Under the pieces are notes generated by a model. It was not told where the DNA came from. It did no database searches and saw only the letters and a list, made by a program, of their open reading frames with translations. 64,000 bases of DNA from NCBI GenBank assembly GCA_913045055.1, contig CAJWPI010000003.1, positions 1 through 64,000 on the forward strand, in the 5' to 3' direction. This DNA is from an uncultured Gammaproteobacteria bacterium (lineage in GTDB: Bacteria; Pseudomonadota; Gammaproteobacteria; Magnimaribacterales; Magnimaribacteraceae). Below, piece by piece: positions 1 through 7,317 of the stretch; position 1 is the first letter of the stretch, and every line of letters begins with the position of its first letter. A program made the translations under genes and the position numbers.

Positions 1-734
1 ACTTTTTGAGAAAGACTTAAAACATAACCATCTTCTTCTAAGCCAGAACTTAATTCTTCTGTATCTTGATAAATAATACCTATCTGAGTTCTATTAAGAG
101 GTACTTGAAAAGATACCCTGGTCGTATCGTAGCCTTTTAGTTCTGAATCAAAAGCAATAGCTGCGTAGAAAGAACTAGTTTTATAATTTAGAGATATGGA
201 AGTGGAATCTCCAATACTATTGTCTTCTTCATCTTCAGTACCCTTGATAGCATTAAAAGTTGCAGAAAACCCGTCTCCTAAAGTAGGAGTTGTATAGCCG
301 ATAAATTCACTCATCCTATTTTCTCCTTGTAAAATATTTTTTATATCTCCTGCAAGGTCATTAAATAGATCAATTTTTGATTGAGACTTTTTTAAAGCTG
401 TGTCGTGTGTTCCTAAAAATAAAGTTCCTAAAGAACTTTTAATTCCAATGAAGGTATTTCGCTGTTTAAGAACGCGCCCTTTTGATTCATCTGCTTTCCC
501 ATCCACTGGGTCTACTTCATATTCAGCTTGATAAATTAACTCTAGATCTTTCCTTAATTCTTTATTTCCTTTTATTCCTAATCTAGAAGCATTATTCTCC
601 TCATTTAAATCTGTTCCGGCTATTGTGTCTTGGGATTCGAGTGTTACTAATAATTTTCCATAAGCAGTAGTATCAGATTGAACTGAAAAAGAAAGCAGTA
701 AAGTTATTAATAGAAAAAGACCTTTAATCTTCAT
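1..734 (-). CDS. Outer-membrane porin, N-terminal part (cut by window edge)
   Basis: General Gram-negative beta-barrel porin (porin_4/OmpC-like). The first 244 residues are visible and the gene runs off the left edge. The ATG (732-734) opens a signal peptide with a hydrophobic core at about residues 5-17, ending near VQS. The mature start YGKLLVTLE is the usual first strand. It is followed by NASRLGIKG, a YQAEYEVD strand, RNTFIGIKSSLGTLFLG and a DLFNDLAGDIKN / GENR stretch typical of the porin constriction loop. No clear Shine-Dalgarno is seen. The gene is divergent from ppk2, and TTGTCAC repeats read toward it, so PhoB activation and uptake of phosphate or other anions under phosphorus stress are inferred. 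The sequence does not look like the OprP/OprO family, so phosphate selectivity cannot be read from it. Confidence 0.88.
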   Translation of the reverse strand, partial: MKIKGLFLLITLLLSFSVQSDTTAYGKLLVTLESQDTIAGTDLNEENNASRLGIKGNKELRKDLELIYQAEYEVDPVDGKADESKGRVLKQRNTFIGIKSSLGTLFLGTHDTALKKSQSKIDLFNDLAGDIKNILQGENRMSEFIGYTTPTLGDGFSATFNAIKGTEDEEDNSIGDSTSISLNYKTSSFYAAIAFDSELKGYDTTRVSFQVPLNRTQIGIIYQDTEELSSGLEEDGYVLSLSQK

Positions 735-777
735 AAATTAGCTAGTCAAGAACAAGTAATATTTTTTTCATGATCAC

Positions 778-844
778 ATTGTAAAAAAACAAGGTGACAA
801 TTAAATTAAACTTTGGTGACAATTAAATTAAACTTTGGTGACAA
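778..844 (-). promoter_or_regulatory. Pho-box array and -10 element of the porin
   Basis: Read on the minus strand, three exact TTGTCAC half-sites lie at 838-844, 816-822 and 794-800. They are 22 bp apart, that is two 11-bp PhoB steps. Weaker GTTTAAT half-sites fall on the intermediate 11-bp phase (827-833, 805-811). A TACAAT -10 hexamer (778-783) lies about 10 bp downstream of the last half-site, the usual geometry when PhoB replaces the -35 element. The repeat is nearly perfect (unit GGTGACAATTAAATTAAACT plus TT on the plus strand), so it also reads as a 22-bp tandem repeat. PhoB binding is inferred from the 7+4 bp pattern. Confidence 0.75.
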
Positions 845-916
845 TTAAAGAACGTGCTTTTAATATTCTTAGCACTAATTTATTATCTCTTTGTCTTATA
901 CAATGGCCTTAAATAA

Positions 917-1756
917 ATGATTGAGTATGACGTATCAGAATATATAACCTTAAATAGAGCCCTCTACTCTGAAGAAAAGAGAAGATTGCATATTGAATTC
1001 TCAAAACTTCAAAAATGGGCTATAGATTATGAGAAGAAAATTGCTGTTGTTCTAGAAGGCCGAGACGCTGCCGGTAAGACTGATACTATAAATCTTCTTG
1101 CTAGACATCTAATTCCTGATCATTTTAGATATATTCATCTGGGTATCCCGACTAAGAATGAATCTAAAAGATGGTTTAAAAGATATAAACGACATATGCC
1201 AAAAGCTGGTGAAATAGTATTTTTTGACCGCTCCTGGTATACGAGAGCAACAGTTGAAGTAACTATGGGTTATTGCTCTGAAAAACAATACGCCAACTTC
1301 ATGAAAAAAGTCGTTTCTTGGGAAGAAGATTTAATTTCTTCTGGAATAGATATTATTAAAATTTATTTATCTATTGGAAAAGAACAACAAAAATCTAGAT
1401 TCCAAGAGAGACAAACTAATCCACTTAAACTTTGGAAGTTAAGTGAAAATGATTTGCGTATGGCAGATAAATGGGAAATATTTACTTTTTTTAAAAACAA
1501 GATGTTTGAAGAAACTTCTCATCATGCAGCACCTTGGGCTGTTATCAATGCAAACAACAAAATGGTGGCAAGATTAAGTGCGCTTAGATATCTTTTAAAC
1601 GAGTTTGATTATCTAGGAAAAACGTTACACAAGCCTAAAAGCTGGACAACAAAGATCAATAATTATCATCTAGATATCAACGGTGTAGAATTTCAAAACT
1701 TGAGTTACACGCAATTTCAAACCCTAAGAAAATTATCTAGTGAAAAAGACCGTTGA
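917..1756 (+). CDS. ppk2: Polyphosphate kinase 2 family protein (PPK2)
   Basis: PPK2 phosphotransferase, which moves phosphate between polyphosphate and nucleotides in the cytoplasm. It has the P-loop GRDAAGKT (residues 48-55) and the lid/Walker B segment FFDRSWYTRA (102-111), with the following MGYC at 117-120. Its 279 aa match the single-domain class. Two small departures from the common family form are GKT instead of GKD/GKG and DRSWYT instead of DRSWYN. An earlier ATG at 903 stops after five codons, so ATG 917 is the start; no good ribosome-binding site is visible. The 3' end overlaps the next gene by 17 bp. Its place beside ppx, phoBR and Pho boxes points to polyphosphate turnover linked to phosphate supply. 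Direction of catalysis and nucleotide preference cannot be told. Confidence 0.9.
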   Translation: MIEYDVSEYITLNRALYSEEKRRLHIEFSKLQKWAIDYEKKIAVVLEGRDAAGKTDTINLLARHLIPDHFRYIHLGIPTKNESKRWFKRYKRHMPKAGEIVFFDRSWYTRATVEVTMGYCSEKQYANFMKKVVSWEEDLISSGIDIIKIYLSIGKEQQKSRFQERQTNPLKLWKLSENDLRMADKWEIFTFFKNKMFEETSHHAAPWAVINANNKMVARLSALRYLLNEFDYLGKTLHKPKSWTTKINNYHLDINGVEFQNLSYTQFQTLRKLSSEKDR

Positions 1757-2663
1757 TAGAGACTATATTAAAATTGCTGCTATAGATATTGGCTCTAATG
1801 CAGTTAAATATAAGCAATATAGACTTAAGCATACATCCCTGAGAGGGCACCCTATAGAACTTGATACCTTTAGCCGTATTTCTATTAGGCTAGCAACAGA
1901 TGTTCTCGAACTTGGAGAAATTAGTGAAAAAACATCTTCAAAACTAATCCATGAACTAAAAAGAATTATAAAAAAAGCAAAGAAAAGAAAAGTTGAATGG
2001 ATTGGTATTTGTGCAACTTCGGCTATGAGGGGTGCAAAGAATAGCGCAGAGGTTTGCAATCTAATAGAAGAAACTACAGATATCAAAGTTAACGTAATAA
2101 GTGGTATACAAGAAGCCTACTATCTGAAATATACAAACTTAAGTTGTATAGAGTCTAAGCCAACATGCCCACTTATTGTGGATGTAGGAGGAGGAAGTAC
2201 AGAAGTCCTTGTAAATTCTGATGAAGTATTATTCGATTCTTTTGATTTAGGGGCAGTGAGATGCCTAGAAAATAAGGACTACAGAGTAGAGTGGGACAGA
2301 TTGTATGAATGGTTAGAAAAAGTTAATCATCTTCCTGTAGAAATGTTGGTAGGCATAGGAGGGAATATAAGATCTTTAATGAAACTTTTAAATAAAAAGA
2401 AAGGATATCCAGTAGATAAACAAGAATTGAAGAACCTTTTAATTGAATTAGAGAAACTTTCTATAGAAGAAAAGATCAACCAACTTGGTTTAGCAGAAGA
2501 TAGAGCTGACGTTATTGTTCCAGCGGGTAAGATTTTTCTAGAAATTTTAGATAAGACTTCTATAAATTCTGTTTGCGCTCTTGAGTGGAGTCTAAGTGAT
2601 GCAATAGCTTTTGATTATTATCTTAATAATATTGAATTATTCTATGACTATAAAATAGCTTAG
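1740..2663 (+). CDS. Ppx/GppA-type exopolyphosphatase, short form
   Basis: ASKHA-fold phosphatase of the Ppx/GppA family, expected to release phosphate from polyphosphate ends or from pppGpp. Visible motifs in order: AAIDIGSNAVKY (phosphate 1 loop), ATSAMRGAKN, the VISGIQEAYYL stretch matching the family I-SG-EEA element, VDVGGGSTEVLV (phosphate 2 loop), FDLGAVRC and GIGGNIRSL. At 307 aa it contains only the two ATPase-like subdomains and lacks the C-terminal HD/regulatory part of long Ppx. GTG at 1740 is the start and overlaps the end of ppk2, so the two are translationally coupled. The pair could run polyphosphate synthesis or use and breakdown from one transcript. Ppx and GppA activities cannot be separated from sequence. 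Confidence 0.86.
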   Translation: MKKTVDRDYIKIAAIDIGSNAVKYKQYRLKHTSLRGHPIELDTFSRISIRLATDVLELGEISEKTSSKLIHELKRIIKKAKKRKVEWIGICATSAMRGAKNSAEVCNLIEETTDIKVNVISGIQEAYYLKYTNLSCIESKPTCPLIVDVGGGSTEVLVNSDEVLFDSFDLGAVRCLENKDYRVEWDRLYEWLEKVNHLPVEMLVGIGGNIRSLMKLLNKKKGYPVDKQELKNLLIELEKLSIEEKINQLGLAEDRADVIVPAGKIFLEILDKTSINSVCALEWSLSDAIAFDYYLNNIELFYDYKIA

Positions 2664-2665
2664 AC

Positions 2666-4003
2666 TTAAGAAGGAAGTTCTATCCAAAATCTTGAGCCAC
2701 CCTCCTTACCTTGTAAATTTTCTACACCCACACTCCCATACATTAACTTTGAAAGATTCTTGGCTATAGAAAGACCTAAACCAGTGCCACCTTCTTTTAG
2801 AGACCTGCCCTTATCAACTCTAAAAAACCTTTCAAATACCCTTGCGTGATATTTCTTTGGGATTCCTGGACCTTGATCCTGAACGTATATTTTAGTTCTT
2901 CCACTATTTTCTTTGGTAAATATCTTAATCGTCCCACCCTCAGGTGAATAAGCAATAGCATTTGAAAGAAAATTGCTTATAACTAATTCCAAAGCTGGGA
3001 TATCTGCAGAACAAGCAATGTTTAATGATTGGTCTAGTTCTAGTTTGATATTTTTGCTTAATAGAATATCGTCATAATTTAGAGCTACAGAAGAAACATT
3101 ATCCAGAATTTTTACTTTTTTGATATCTATCGGGAATTCACCTGCTTCTATTCGAGCTAAGTAAAGTAAGTCATCTACAATTCGTCTCATTCTATCTGCA
3201 TTCTTAACTATCGCAGAAGTAAAGTACTGAAGATCTTTTTTTTGGTTATCTTCTAAAGTAAGAATTGTTTCAGCAGTTGCACTTAATACACTAATAGGAG
3301 TCCTAAGTTCATGTGAAACATTACCAATGAAATCAGAGCGTACAGTCTCAAGCTGGATTAATCTTGAAATATCATTTATGACTAAGAGGGTATCAGCATT
3401 AGTCTCATTATGTGAGGCAGTAGCAAACAATACCTTTGTTTTAGGATCTCGCAGAGTGATTTCTTTAGATACAACTTTTCCTTGCAAGGCCTCAGATATC
3501 AGTTTTTTTAAATCTTTATTATTTACTTTATCTAAAAAATTTTCTCCAGGTGCTAAAGGAGCTGTATTCAATAATTCTGAAAATGCGGGATTGCATAGTT
3601 GTACTTTTCCTTGATCATCTATTGAAACAACACCTTGACCCATTTCTTCTAGGGCCCTCCCAAACTGATTTCTTTCAGAGGCAATAAAAGAAACTTCAGT
3701 TTTAAGTTCATTGGCTATCTCATTCATAGTATTTCGAATTCTCTTTAATCCAGCCCTCTTTGTGCCTTTAACTCCTGTAGCTTTAACAAGGTTTCTTGCA
3801 CTTCTTATGACCCCTAAGAATTCTTTTGAAAAGTAAGAGGAAGTAATATAGCTAAGAAAGAGCCCAATAGTTAGTCCTATTAACGAGAAAAAAAATAGAA
3901 ATATATAGTCCTCTACCCTACCTTCTATTAATAGGGCCAGCACTAAAACTATCAATGAGTTTGATAGGAAAGTGGACCAGAAAATTCTCCACCTGATATC
4001 CAT
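2666..4003 (-). CDS. phoR: Phosphate-regulon sensor histidine kinase PhoR
   Basis: Membrane sensor kinase that phosphorylates PhoB. Two transmembrane helices (about 12-26 and 33-55) are joined by a very short periplasmic turn, as in PhoR, so it does not bind a ligand outside. Then come a linker (about 60-110), a PAS domain (about 114-215), the HisKA box DFIGNVSHELRTP with phospho-acceptor His231, and the HATPase domain with N box NFLSNA (Asn348), DQGPG (376-380) and GGTGLGLS (405-412). Its 445 aa match PhoR. It follows phoB by 9 bp and is clearly cotranscribed. It converges with ppx, with 2 bp between the stops. Confidence 0.92.
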   Translation of the reverse strand: MDIRWRIFWSTFLSNSLIVLVLALLIEGRVEDYIFLFFFSLIGLTIGLFLSYITSSYFSKEFLGVIRSARNLVKATGVKGTKRAGLKRIRNTMNEIANELKTEVSFIASERNQFGRALEEMGQGVVSIDDQGKVQLCNPAFSELLNTAPLAPGENFLDKVNNKDLKKLISEALQGKVVSKEITLRDPKTKVLFATASHNETNADTLLVINDISRLIQLETVRSDFIGNVSHELRTPISVLSATAETILTLEDNQKKDLQYFTSAIVKNADRMRRIVDDLLYLARIEAGEFPIDIKKVKILDNVSSVALNYDDILLSKNIKLELDQSLNIACSADIPALELVISNFLSNAIAYSPEGGTIKIFTKENSGRTKIYVQDQGPGIPKKYHARVFERFFRVDKGRSLKEGGTGLGLSIAKNLSKLMYGSVGVENLQGKEGGSRFWIELPS

Positions 4004-4012
4004 AAACTAAGA

Positions 4013-4702
4013 TTATATTATGTAATTAAAGCGGTAGCCTACTCCTCGCACAGTTTCTATCTTATTTCCTAAATCTCCAAGCTTGGCTCTTAACCTTTTG
4101 ATATGTGTATCAACAGTTCTAGTGGTAATTGAGTTGTTATAACCCCAAACTTTTTCTAATAACATTTCTCTAGTTTGCATGCGGCCGTTTCTCTCTGATA
4201 AATAGAGCAATAACTTAAACTCTATTAAAGTTAAATCTACTTCAATATTTCCAATATAAACCCGATGGGCGGAGATATCTATTTTTAAATCCCCTATCTC
4301 AATTTCATCAGTAATGGCTTCGCTTTTATTATTACGTTTTAAGATAGCTGAGATTCTTAGCACTAATTCTCGTACACTAAAAGGTTTCACTACGTAGTCA
4401 TCTGCACCAAGTTCAAAACCAACAACTTTATCAACTTCTTCTCCTTTTGCAGTTAGCATAAGAATACAGATATCTTGTCCAATATCTGAATTTCTAATTC
4501 TTTTGCATACTTCTAAACCAGAAATATCAGGGAGCATTAAGTCTAGAACAATTAGATCAGGTTTAGGTTCATTTAAGGCCTTTTTTAAGGCTTCTTCACC
4601 TCTTGTTACACCTTGAGTTTGGTAACCTTCAGATTGAAGATTAAACTCTAACGTCTTAAGGAGATCAGGCTCATCTTCAACTATTAGGATATTTGGTTTC
4701 AT
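4013..4702 (-). CDS. phoB: Phosphate-regulon response regulator PhoB
   Basis: OmpR/PhoB-family regulator. The receiver domain has the acidic pocket EDE (9-11), phospho-acceptor Asp54 in VLDLMLP, Thr84 and Lys106. The C-terminal winged helix (about 130-229) carries the recognition-helix region TVDTHIKRLRAKLG and ends with VRGVGYRF. Pairing with a PAS-containing PhoR and the 11-bp phased Pho-box sequences nearby support PhoB over other OmpR-type regulators. No pst or phoU genes lie beside it here, which is less common. The start ATG (4700-4702) sits directly after a candidate Pho-box cluster, and no Shine-Dalgarno is seen. Confidence 0.92.
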   Translation of the reverse strand: MKPNILIVEDEPDLLKTLEFNLQSEGYQTQGVTRGEEALKKALNEPKPDLIVLDLMLPDISGLEVCKRIRNSDIGQDICILMLTAKGEEVDKVVGFELGADDYVVKPFSVRELVLRISAILKRNNKSEAITDEIEIGDLKIDISAHRVYIGNIEVDLTLIEFKLLLYLSERNGRMQTREMLLEKVWGYNNSITTRTVDTHIKRLRAKLGDLGNKIETVRGVGYRFNYII

Positions 4703-4730
4703 ATGACTTTAAATTGTCATAATGTGACAA
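4703..4730 (-). promoter_or_regulatory. Candidate PhoB autoregulatory site at phoB
   Basis: On the minus strand, TTGTCAC (4724-4730), ATGACAA (4714-4720) and AAGTCAT (4703-4709) lie 10 and 11 bp apart, ending just before the phoB start codon. The first two also form an inverted repeat TTGTCA/TGACAA. The spacing is almost PhoB-like but the match is weaker than at the porin. The closeness to ATG would put a PhoB-dependent start inside the gene, so repression or use from an upstream promoter is as likely as activation. Confidence 0.4.
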
Positions 4731-4760
4731 ACTAATAATAATTTCAAGATTTAAAGTTAA

Positions 4761-5177
4761 TTATTGTCTAGTTTTAAAATGTTTTTTTGCAACCCTTTCT
4801 CTCAGTTCAGAACTTGAAAAATCATGAGGTCTAGAGTTAAAGTAACATTTATCTAGTGTATCTGATCTGCCTGTGAAGGGTTTTTCTCTATACTCTTCTC
4901 CAAGTATCCTTATATCCCATTCTACGGAACCCAAGATATTCAATACATCCTCTTCCGTATCATAAACAATAATTTCATCTACATACTTACAAGCAGAAAC
5001 CTGTATCTGTCGTTCTACTATACTTTGGACGGGTGTATTCTTTTCTTCTCTATCTACGGATGGATCAGTCTGTATACAGACTATTAGATGATCACATTGT
5101 TTTTTAGCTTCTTGAAGCATCATAACGTGACCTGCATGAAATAAATCAAATGCTCCAAAAGTAATACCTTTTTTCAT
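4761..5177 (-). CDS. Glycerol-3-phosphate cytidylyltransferase-like nucleotidyltransferase
   Basis: Small single-domain nucleotidyltransferase of the TagD/cytidylyltransferase family. The nucleotide-binding signature GAFDLFHAGH (HxGH) is at residues 8-17, and the second family motif appears near the C-terminus as RPHDFSSSELR, where TagD has an RTxGxSTT-type segment. At 138 aa it is the length of TagD. The likely reaction is transfer of CMP from CTP to a small phosphorylated alcohol such as glycerol 3-phosphate; other family members use sugar phosphates, so the substrate is open. It lies upstream of phoB on the same strand with 58 bp between them, and downstream of a terminator and the Pho-box array. 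Confidence 0.75.
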   Translation of the reverse strand: MKKGITFGAFDLFHAGHVMMLQEAKKQCDHLIVCIQTDPSVDREEKNTPVQSIVERQIQVSACKYVDEIIVYDTEEDVLNILGSVEWDIRILGEEYREKPFTGRSDTLDKCYFNSRPHDFSSSELRERVAKKHFKTRQ

Positions 5178-5251
5178 TAGTTATTTTATAAAGTGAGAGT
5201 TGGTATCTAAATTATTGTATCTCAGCTAGAAAGAAAGTAAGAGTGTTAATT

Positions 5252-5280
5252 AAAAAAGGAGACTAAAGTCTCCTTTTTTT
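5252..5280 (-). terminator. Intrinsic terminator, usable in both directions
   Basis: Perfect hairpin GGAGAC-TAAA-GTCTCC (5258-5273) with A6 on one flank and T7 on the other, so it works on either strand. On the minus strand it ends the transcript carrying the small ORF at 5338-5442, before the cytidylyltransferase start at 5177. No plus-strand gene ends here, which supports the minus-strand role. Confidence 0.85.
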
Positions 5281-5337
5281 AATTCAAAGTTATAGTTAAT
5301 TTCTTACTTTAAGCAAATCAGAATTATTTATACTATA

Positions 5338-5442
5338 TTAATTTGTCTCCTGACCAACACAAACTTTCATATAGACCTTATCTATCCTTCCAGATTTCAT
5401 AACTTTGTTTATTTTTTGGCCTATTTTTCTTACTTTTTTCAT
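5338..5442 (-). CDS. Small basic ORF of 34 codons under a Pho-box array
   Basis: ATG at 5440-5442, stop TAA at 5338-5340. The product starts MKKVRKIGQKINKVMKSG, is strongly basic (about ten Lys/Arg in 34) and ends KVCVGQETN; no membrane segment is visible. An AAGGA lies only 2 nt before the ATG, which is short for a ribosome-binding site. I do not recognise a family. It sits between the phased Pho-box half-sites upstream and a strong terminator downstream, so a short monocistronic RNA of roughly 200 nt is predicted. That RNA could act as an mRNA, as a small regulatory RNA, or as both. Chance occurrence of such a short frame cannot be excluded. Confidence 0.4.
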   Translation of the reverse strand: MKKVRKIGQKINKVMKSGRIDKVYMKVCVGQETN

Positions 5443-5471
5443 ATTCCTTATGTTTTTAATTTCATAAATAA

Positions 5472-5585
5472 ATGACTTTTTTGTTACAAAATTAAGTCAT
5501 TAATATGACTAATATATGTCAATTATGTGACAAATTCAACAATAATAAAAGAAAACGAGGTCTTTATGTGACAATTCTGTGTCAT
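5472..5585 (-). promoter_or_regulatory. Extended Pho-box array upstream of the small transcript
   Basis: Minus-strand half-sites in exact 11-bp phase: TTGTCAC (5527-5533), TTGACAT (5516-5522), TAGTCAT (5505-5511), ATGACTT (5494-5500), TTGTAAC (5483-5489) and AAGTCAT (5472-5478), each separated by four A/T bases. The consensus is CTGTCAT/TTGTCAC; most differ by one or two positions. A second pair, ATGACAC (5579-5585) and TTGTCAC (5568-5574), is also 11 bp apart but out of phase with the first group. Six consecutive phased half-sites could hold three PhoB dimers in a row. A clear -10 hexamer is not evident. PhoB binding is inferred. Confidence 0.65.
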
Positions 5586-5620
5586 TGAGGAAAAAACTTA
5601 TTAAATTTGCATTTTATGGA

Positions 5621-6778
5621 CTAATTAGTAATTGAATCCACTATATACCCCAAAAACTCTATGTTATCCCAACTTTCAGGGGCTTGTGTGACTTGTATAT
5701 TTTGACCTGAACGTACACTCTCTGTACCAAATCTAGTATATTTGCTATTCCTTACTATCACTAAATCAAGATCTTTATATACCCAGATATCATTGGTATG
5801 TAATCCCAATGCTCCGATTAGATTATTCTCAGGAAATATCCACCAATGCAGTCCATAATTATCTACTCCTTGGGCTAAAGAAGTTGATTCATTTACCCAT
5901 TTTTCTGAAATTATTTGTTCTTCTTTCCACTTACCATTCCTAGCAAAGAGCAAACCAAATCTTGCAAAATCTCTAGTAGTTGCATCTATACAGCAATAAG
6001 TCATAGTATGACCTGCCTTATCTGACCACCAGTCAGCAGTCATTTCTATCTTGGGAAATAATTCTCTTTCTGCAAATTCTCTTGCTGTCATACCGGTTGA
6101 AGTTTCTAGAATTCCAGAGAGGATCATTGAGTCTGAATTTGAATAAAGAAATTCCGTACCACTGGTCTTTGTTGCCTGCCTATTTAAAGCAAAAAATAAT
6201 TGATCATCGGCTGAAGTATAAATTCCTGCACCACCTATACCCTCATCCTCTAAACCTGATCTCATCTCTAAAATATCTCTAATAGAAATCTCTGATCTTG
6301 ATTTAGGACAGTCTAACGCCAGGCAAACTACTTCGTTGCAATCCCATTCGCTTACGTATTTACAGACCTTCTCATCTACTGAGTCTATATAGGCTTTATT
6401 AATAGCAATCCCTATTAAAGCACTAGAAACACTTTTTCCACTTGACCAACTGGTAGCTTTAGACAAGTAGTTGCTTCCCTCCCCATATCTCTCAGCAACT
6501 ATAACTCCGTACCTAACAATTACCACTGCTTGGGTATTTCTATCTTCTTTAAACGCATAATCTAGTGCTTGATCCAATTTTGATTTATCCATACCTGCTA
6601 AAGCGGATTCAACGACCTGCCAAGATACATCGGGCCAAGTGTTCACCGTAGGGCTCATAGAGTTAGATGGGGGCATTGTCATTATTTCCTCTTGAGAAGA
6701 AGAACTCCCTCCTCCACCACAGCTTATCAGCACTAATAATATTAATGATAAGTAAGATGACTTATTTAACTTTTTCAT
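5621..6778 (-). CDS. Serine hydrolase lipoprotein, beta-lactamase class C fold
   Basis: Secreted lipoprotein of the beta-lactamase/penicillin-binding serine hydrolase superfamily. The signal peptide ends in a lipobox LISC with Cys20, followed by a Gly/Ser-rich linker. The catalytic SxxK is Ser112-S-G-Lys115 in TSWSSGKSVSS, and YSNSD supplies the YxN motif. A LHTND segment near the C-terminus sits where the KTG/HxG triad would be. At 385 aa it fits the esterase / D-aminopeptidase-like members rather than true beta-lactamases. Its ATG overlaps the stop of sixA by 4 bp (ATGA), so the two form an operon. The substrate is unknown. Confidence 0.85.
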   Translation of the reverse strand: MKKLNKSSYLSLILLVLISCGGGGSSSSQEEIMTMPPSNSMSPTVNTWPDVSWQVVESALAGMDKSKLDQALDYAFKEDRNTQAVVIVRYGVIVAERYGEGSNYLSKATSWSSGKSVSSALIGIAINKAYIDSVDEKVCKYVSEWDCNEVVCLALDCPKSRSEISIRDILEMRSGLEDEGIGGAGIYTSADDQLFFALNRQATKTSGTEFLYSNSDSMILSGILETSTGMTAREFAERELFPKIEMTADWWSDKAGHTMTYCCIDATTRDFARFGLLFARNGKWKEEQIISEKWVNESTSLAQGVDNYGLHWWIFPENNLIGALGLHTNDIWVYKDLDLVIVRNSKYTRFGTESVRSGQNIQVTQAPESWDNIEFLGYIVDSITN

Positions 6779-7266
6779 TTAAACAATTTTGGATACTCAA
6801 AGGTCTCAAATTTTCCGCAATTTCTATACATATCAGACCAATCATCTAACTTAAAGGAAATATAAATTACTCCACAAGTTGAAAAATTTTTAGTGGGTTC
6901 TGAACACAACCAATAACTAAAGTCTTGTATGCCCGGATTATGTCCAACCATAGCAATAGATTTAGCAGATTGTGAAGATAGTATTTCTATAAATATATCT
7001 CTAGAAGCATGATAAAGTCTAGGTTCTGAAATAAGTTTACTCTCATCAAAGCTAAGTTCTTTTGCAATTAACTCAGCTGTTGCAAGAGCTCGATTTGCAC
7101 TACTTGAAATGATTAAATCTAAGTTAATTTTATAATCCTTTATCCTCTGACCCATTAAGGGAGCATTCGTATTTCCCCTGTTGTTCAATGGCCTGTCATA
7201 ATCTGAAAGGTTAGGATTAGACCAACTTGATTTAGCGTGTCTTATCAATAACAGGTTTAAATCCAT
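6775..7266 (-). CDS. sixA: Phosphohistidine phosphatase SixA-like
   Basis: Small histidine phosphatase of the SixA branch (163 aa). The RHG-type motif is LLIRHAKSSW at the N-terminus, in the compact arrangement of SixA, followed by RPLNNRGNTNAPLMG. The second catalytic His is in MVGHNPG in the C-terminal half. SixA removes phosphate from phosphohistidine on proteins such as HPt domains or the nitrogen phosphotransfer system. It lies upstream of and overlaps the lipoprotein gene by 4 bp, and starts 51 bp from the divergent TauD-family gene. Confidence 0.85.
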   Translation of the reverse strand: MDLNLLLIRHAKSSWSNPNLSDYDRPLNNRGNTNAPLMGQRIKDYKINLDLIISSSANRALATAELIAKELSFDESKLISEPRLYHASRDIFIEILSSQSAKSIAMVGHNPGIQDFSYWLCSEPTKNFSTCGVIYISFKLDDWSDMYRNCGKFETFEYPKLFK

Positions 7267-7317
7267 ATTTATATTTTAACCTTTTCGATATTCATTTTAG
7301 AATAGGTATGTTGAGAT

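Larger units (their letters stand above)
5178..5620. other. Gene-poor stretch between cytidylyltransferase and serine hydrolase
   Basis: The longest stretch here without a recognised protein family (443 bp). Reading on the minus strand it holds a phased Pho-box array (5472-5585), a 34-codon ORF (5338-5442) and an intrinsic terminator (5252-5280). The remaining sequence is A+T-rich with no other signal I can see. Confidence 0.7.

Noticed and set aside
793-844. Short direct repeats as a CRISPR array or mini-satellite
   Set aside because: Only three copies with a 22-bp period and no unique spacers; the 11-bp phase and -10 distance explain it as a Pho-box set.
903-920. Earlier ATG at 903 as the ppk2 start
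   Set aside because: It meets a stop after five codons and is in another frame.
1763-2086. Open frame antisense to the ppx-like gene
   Set aside because: It lies fully inside a well-supported gene, has no ribosome-binding site and shows no recognisable domain; similar antisense frames elsewhere in the window were dropped for the same reason.
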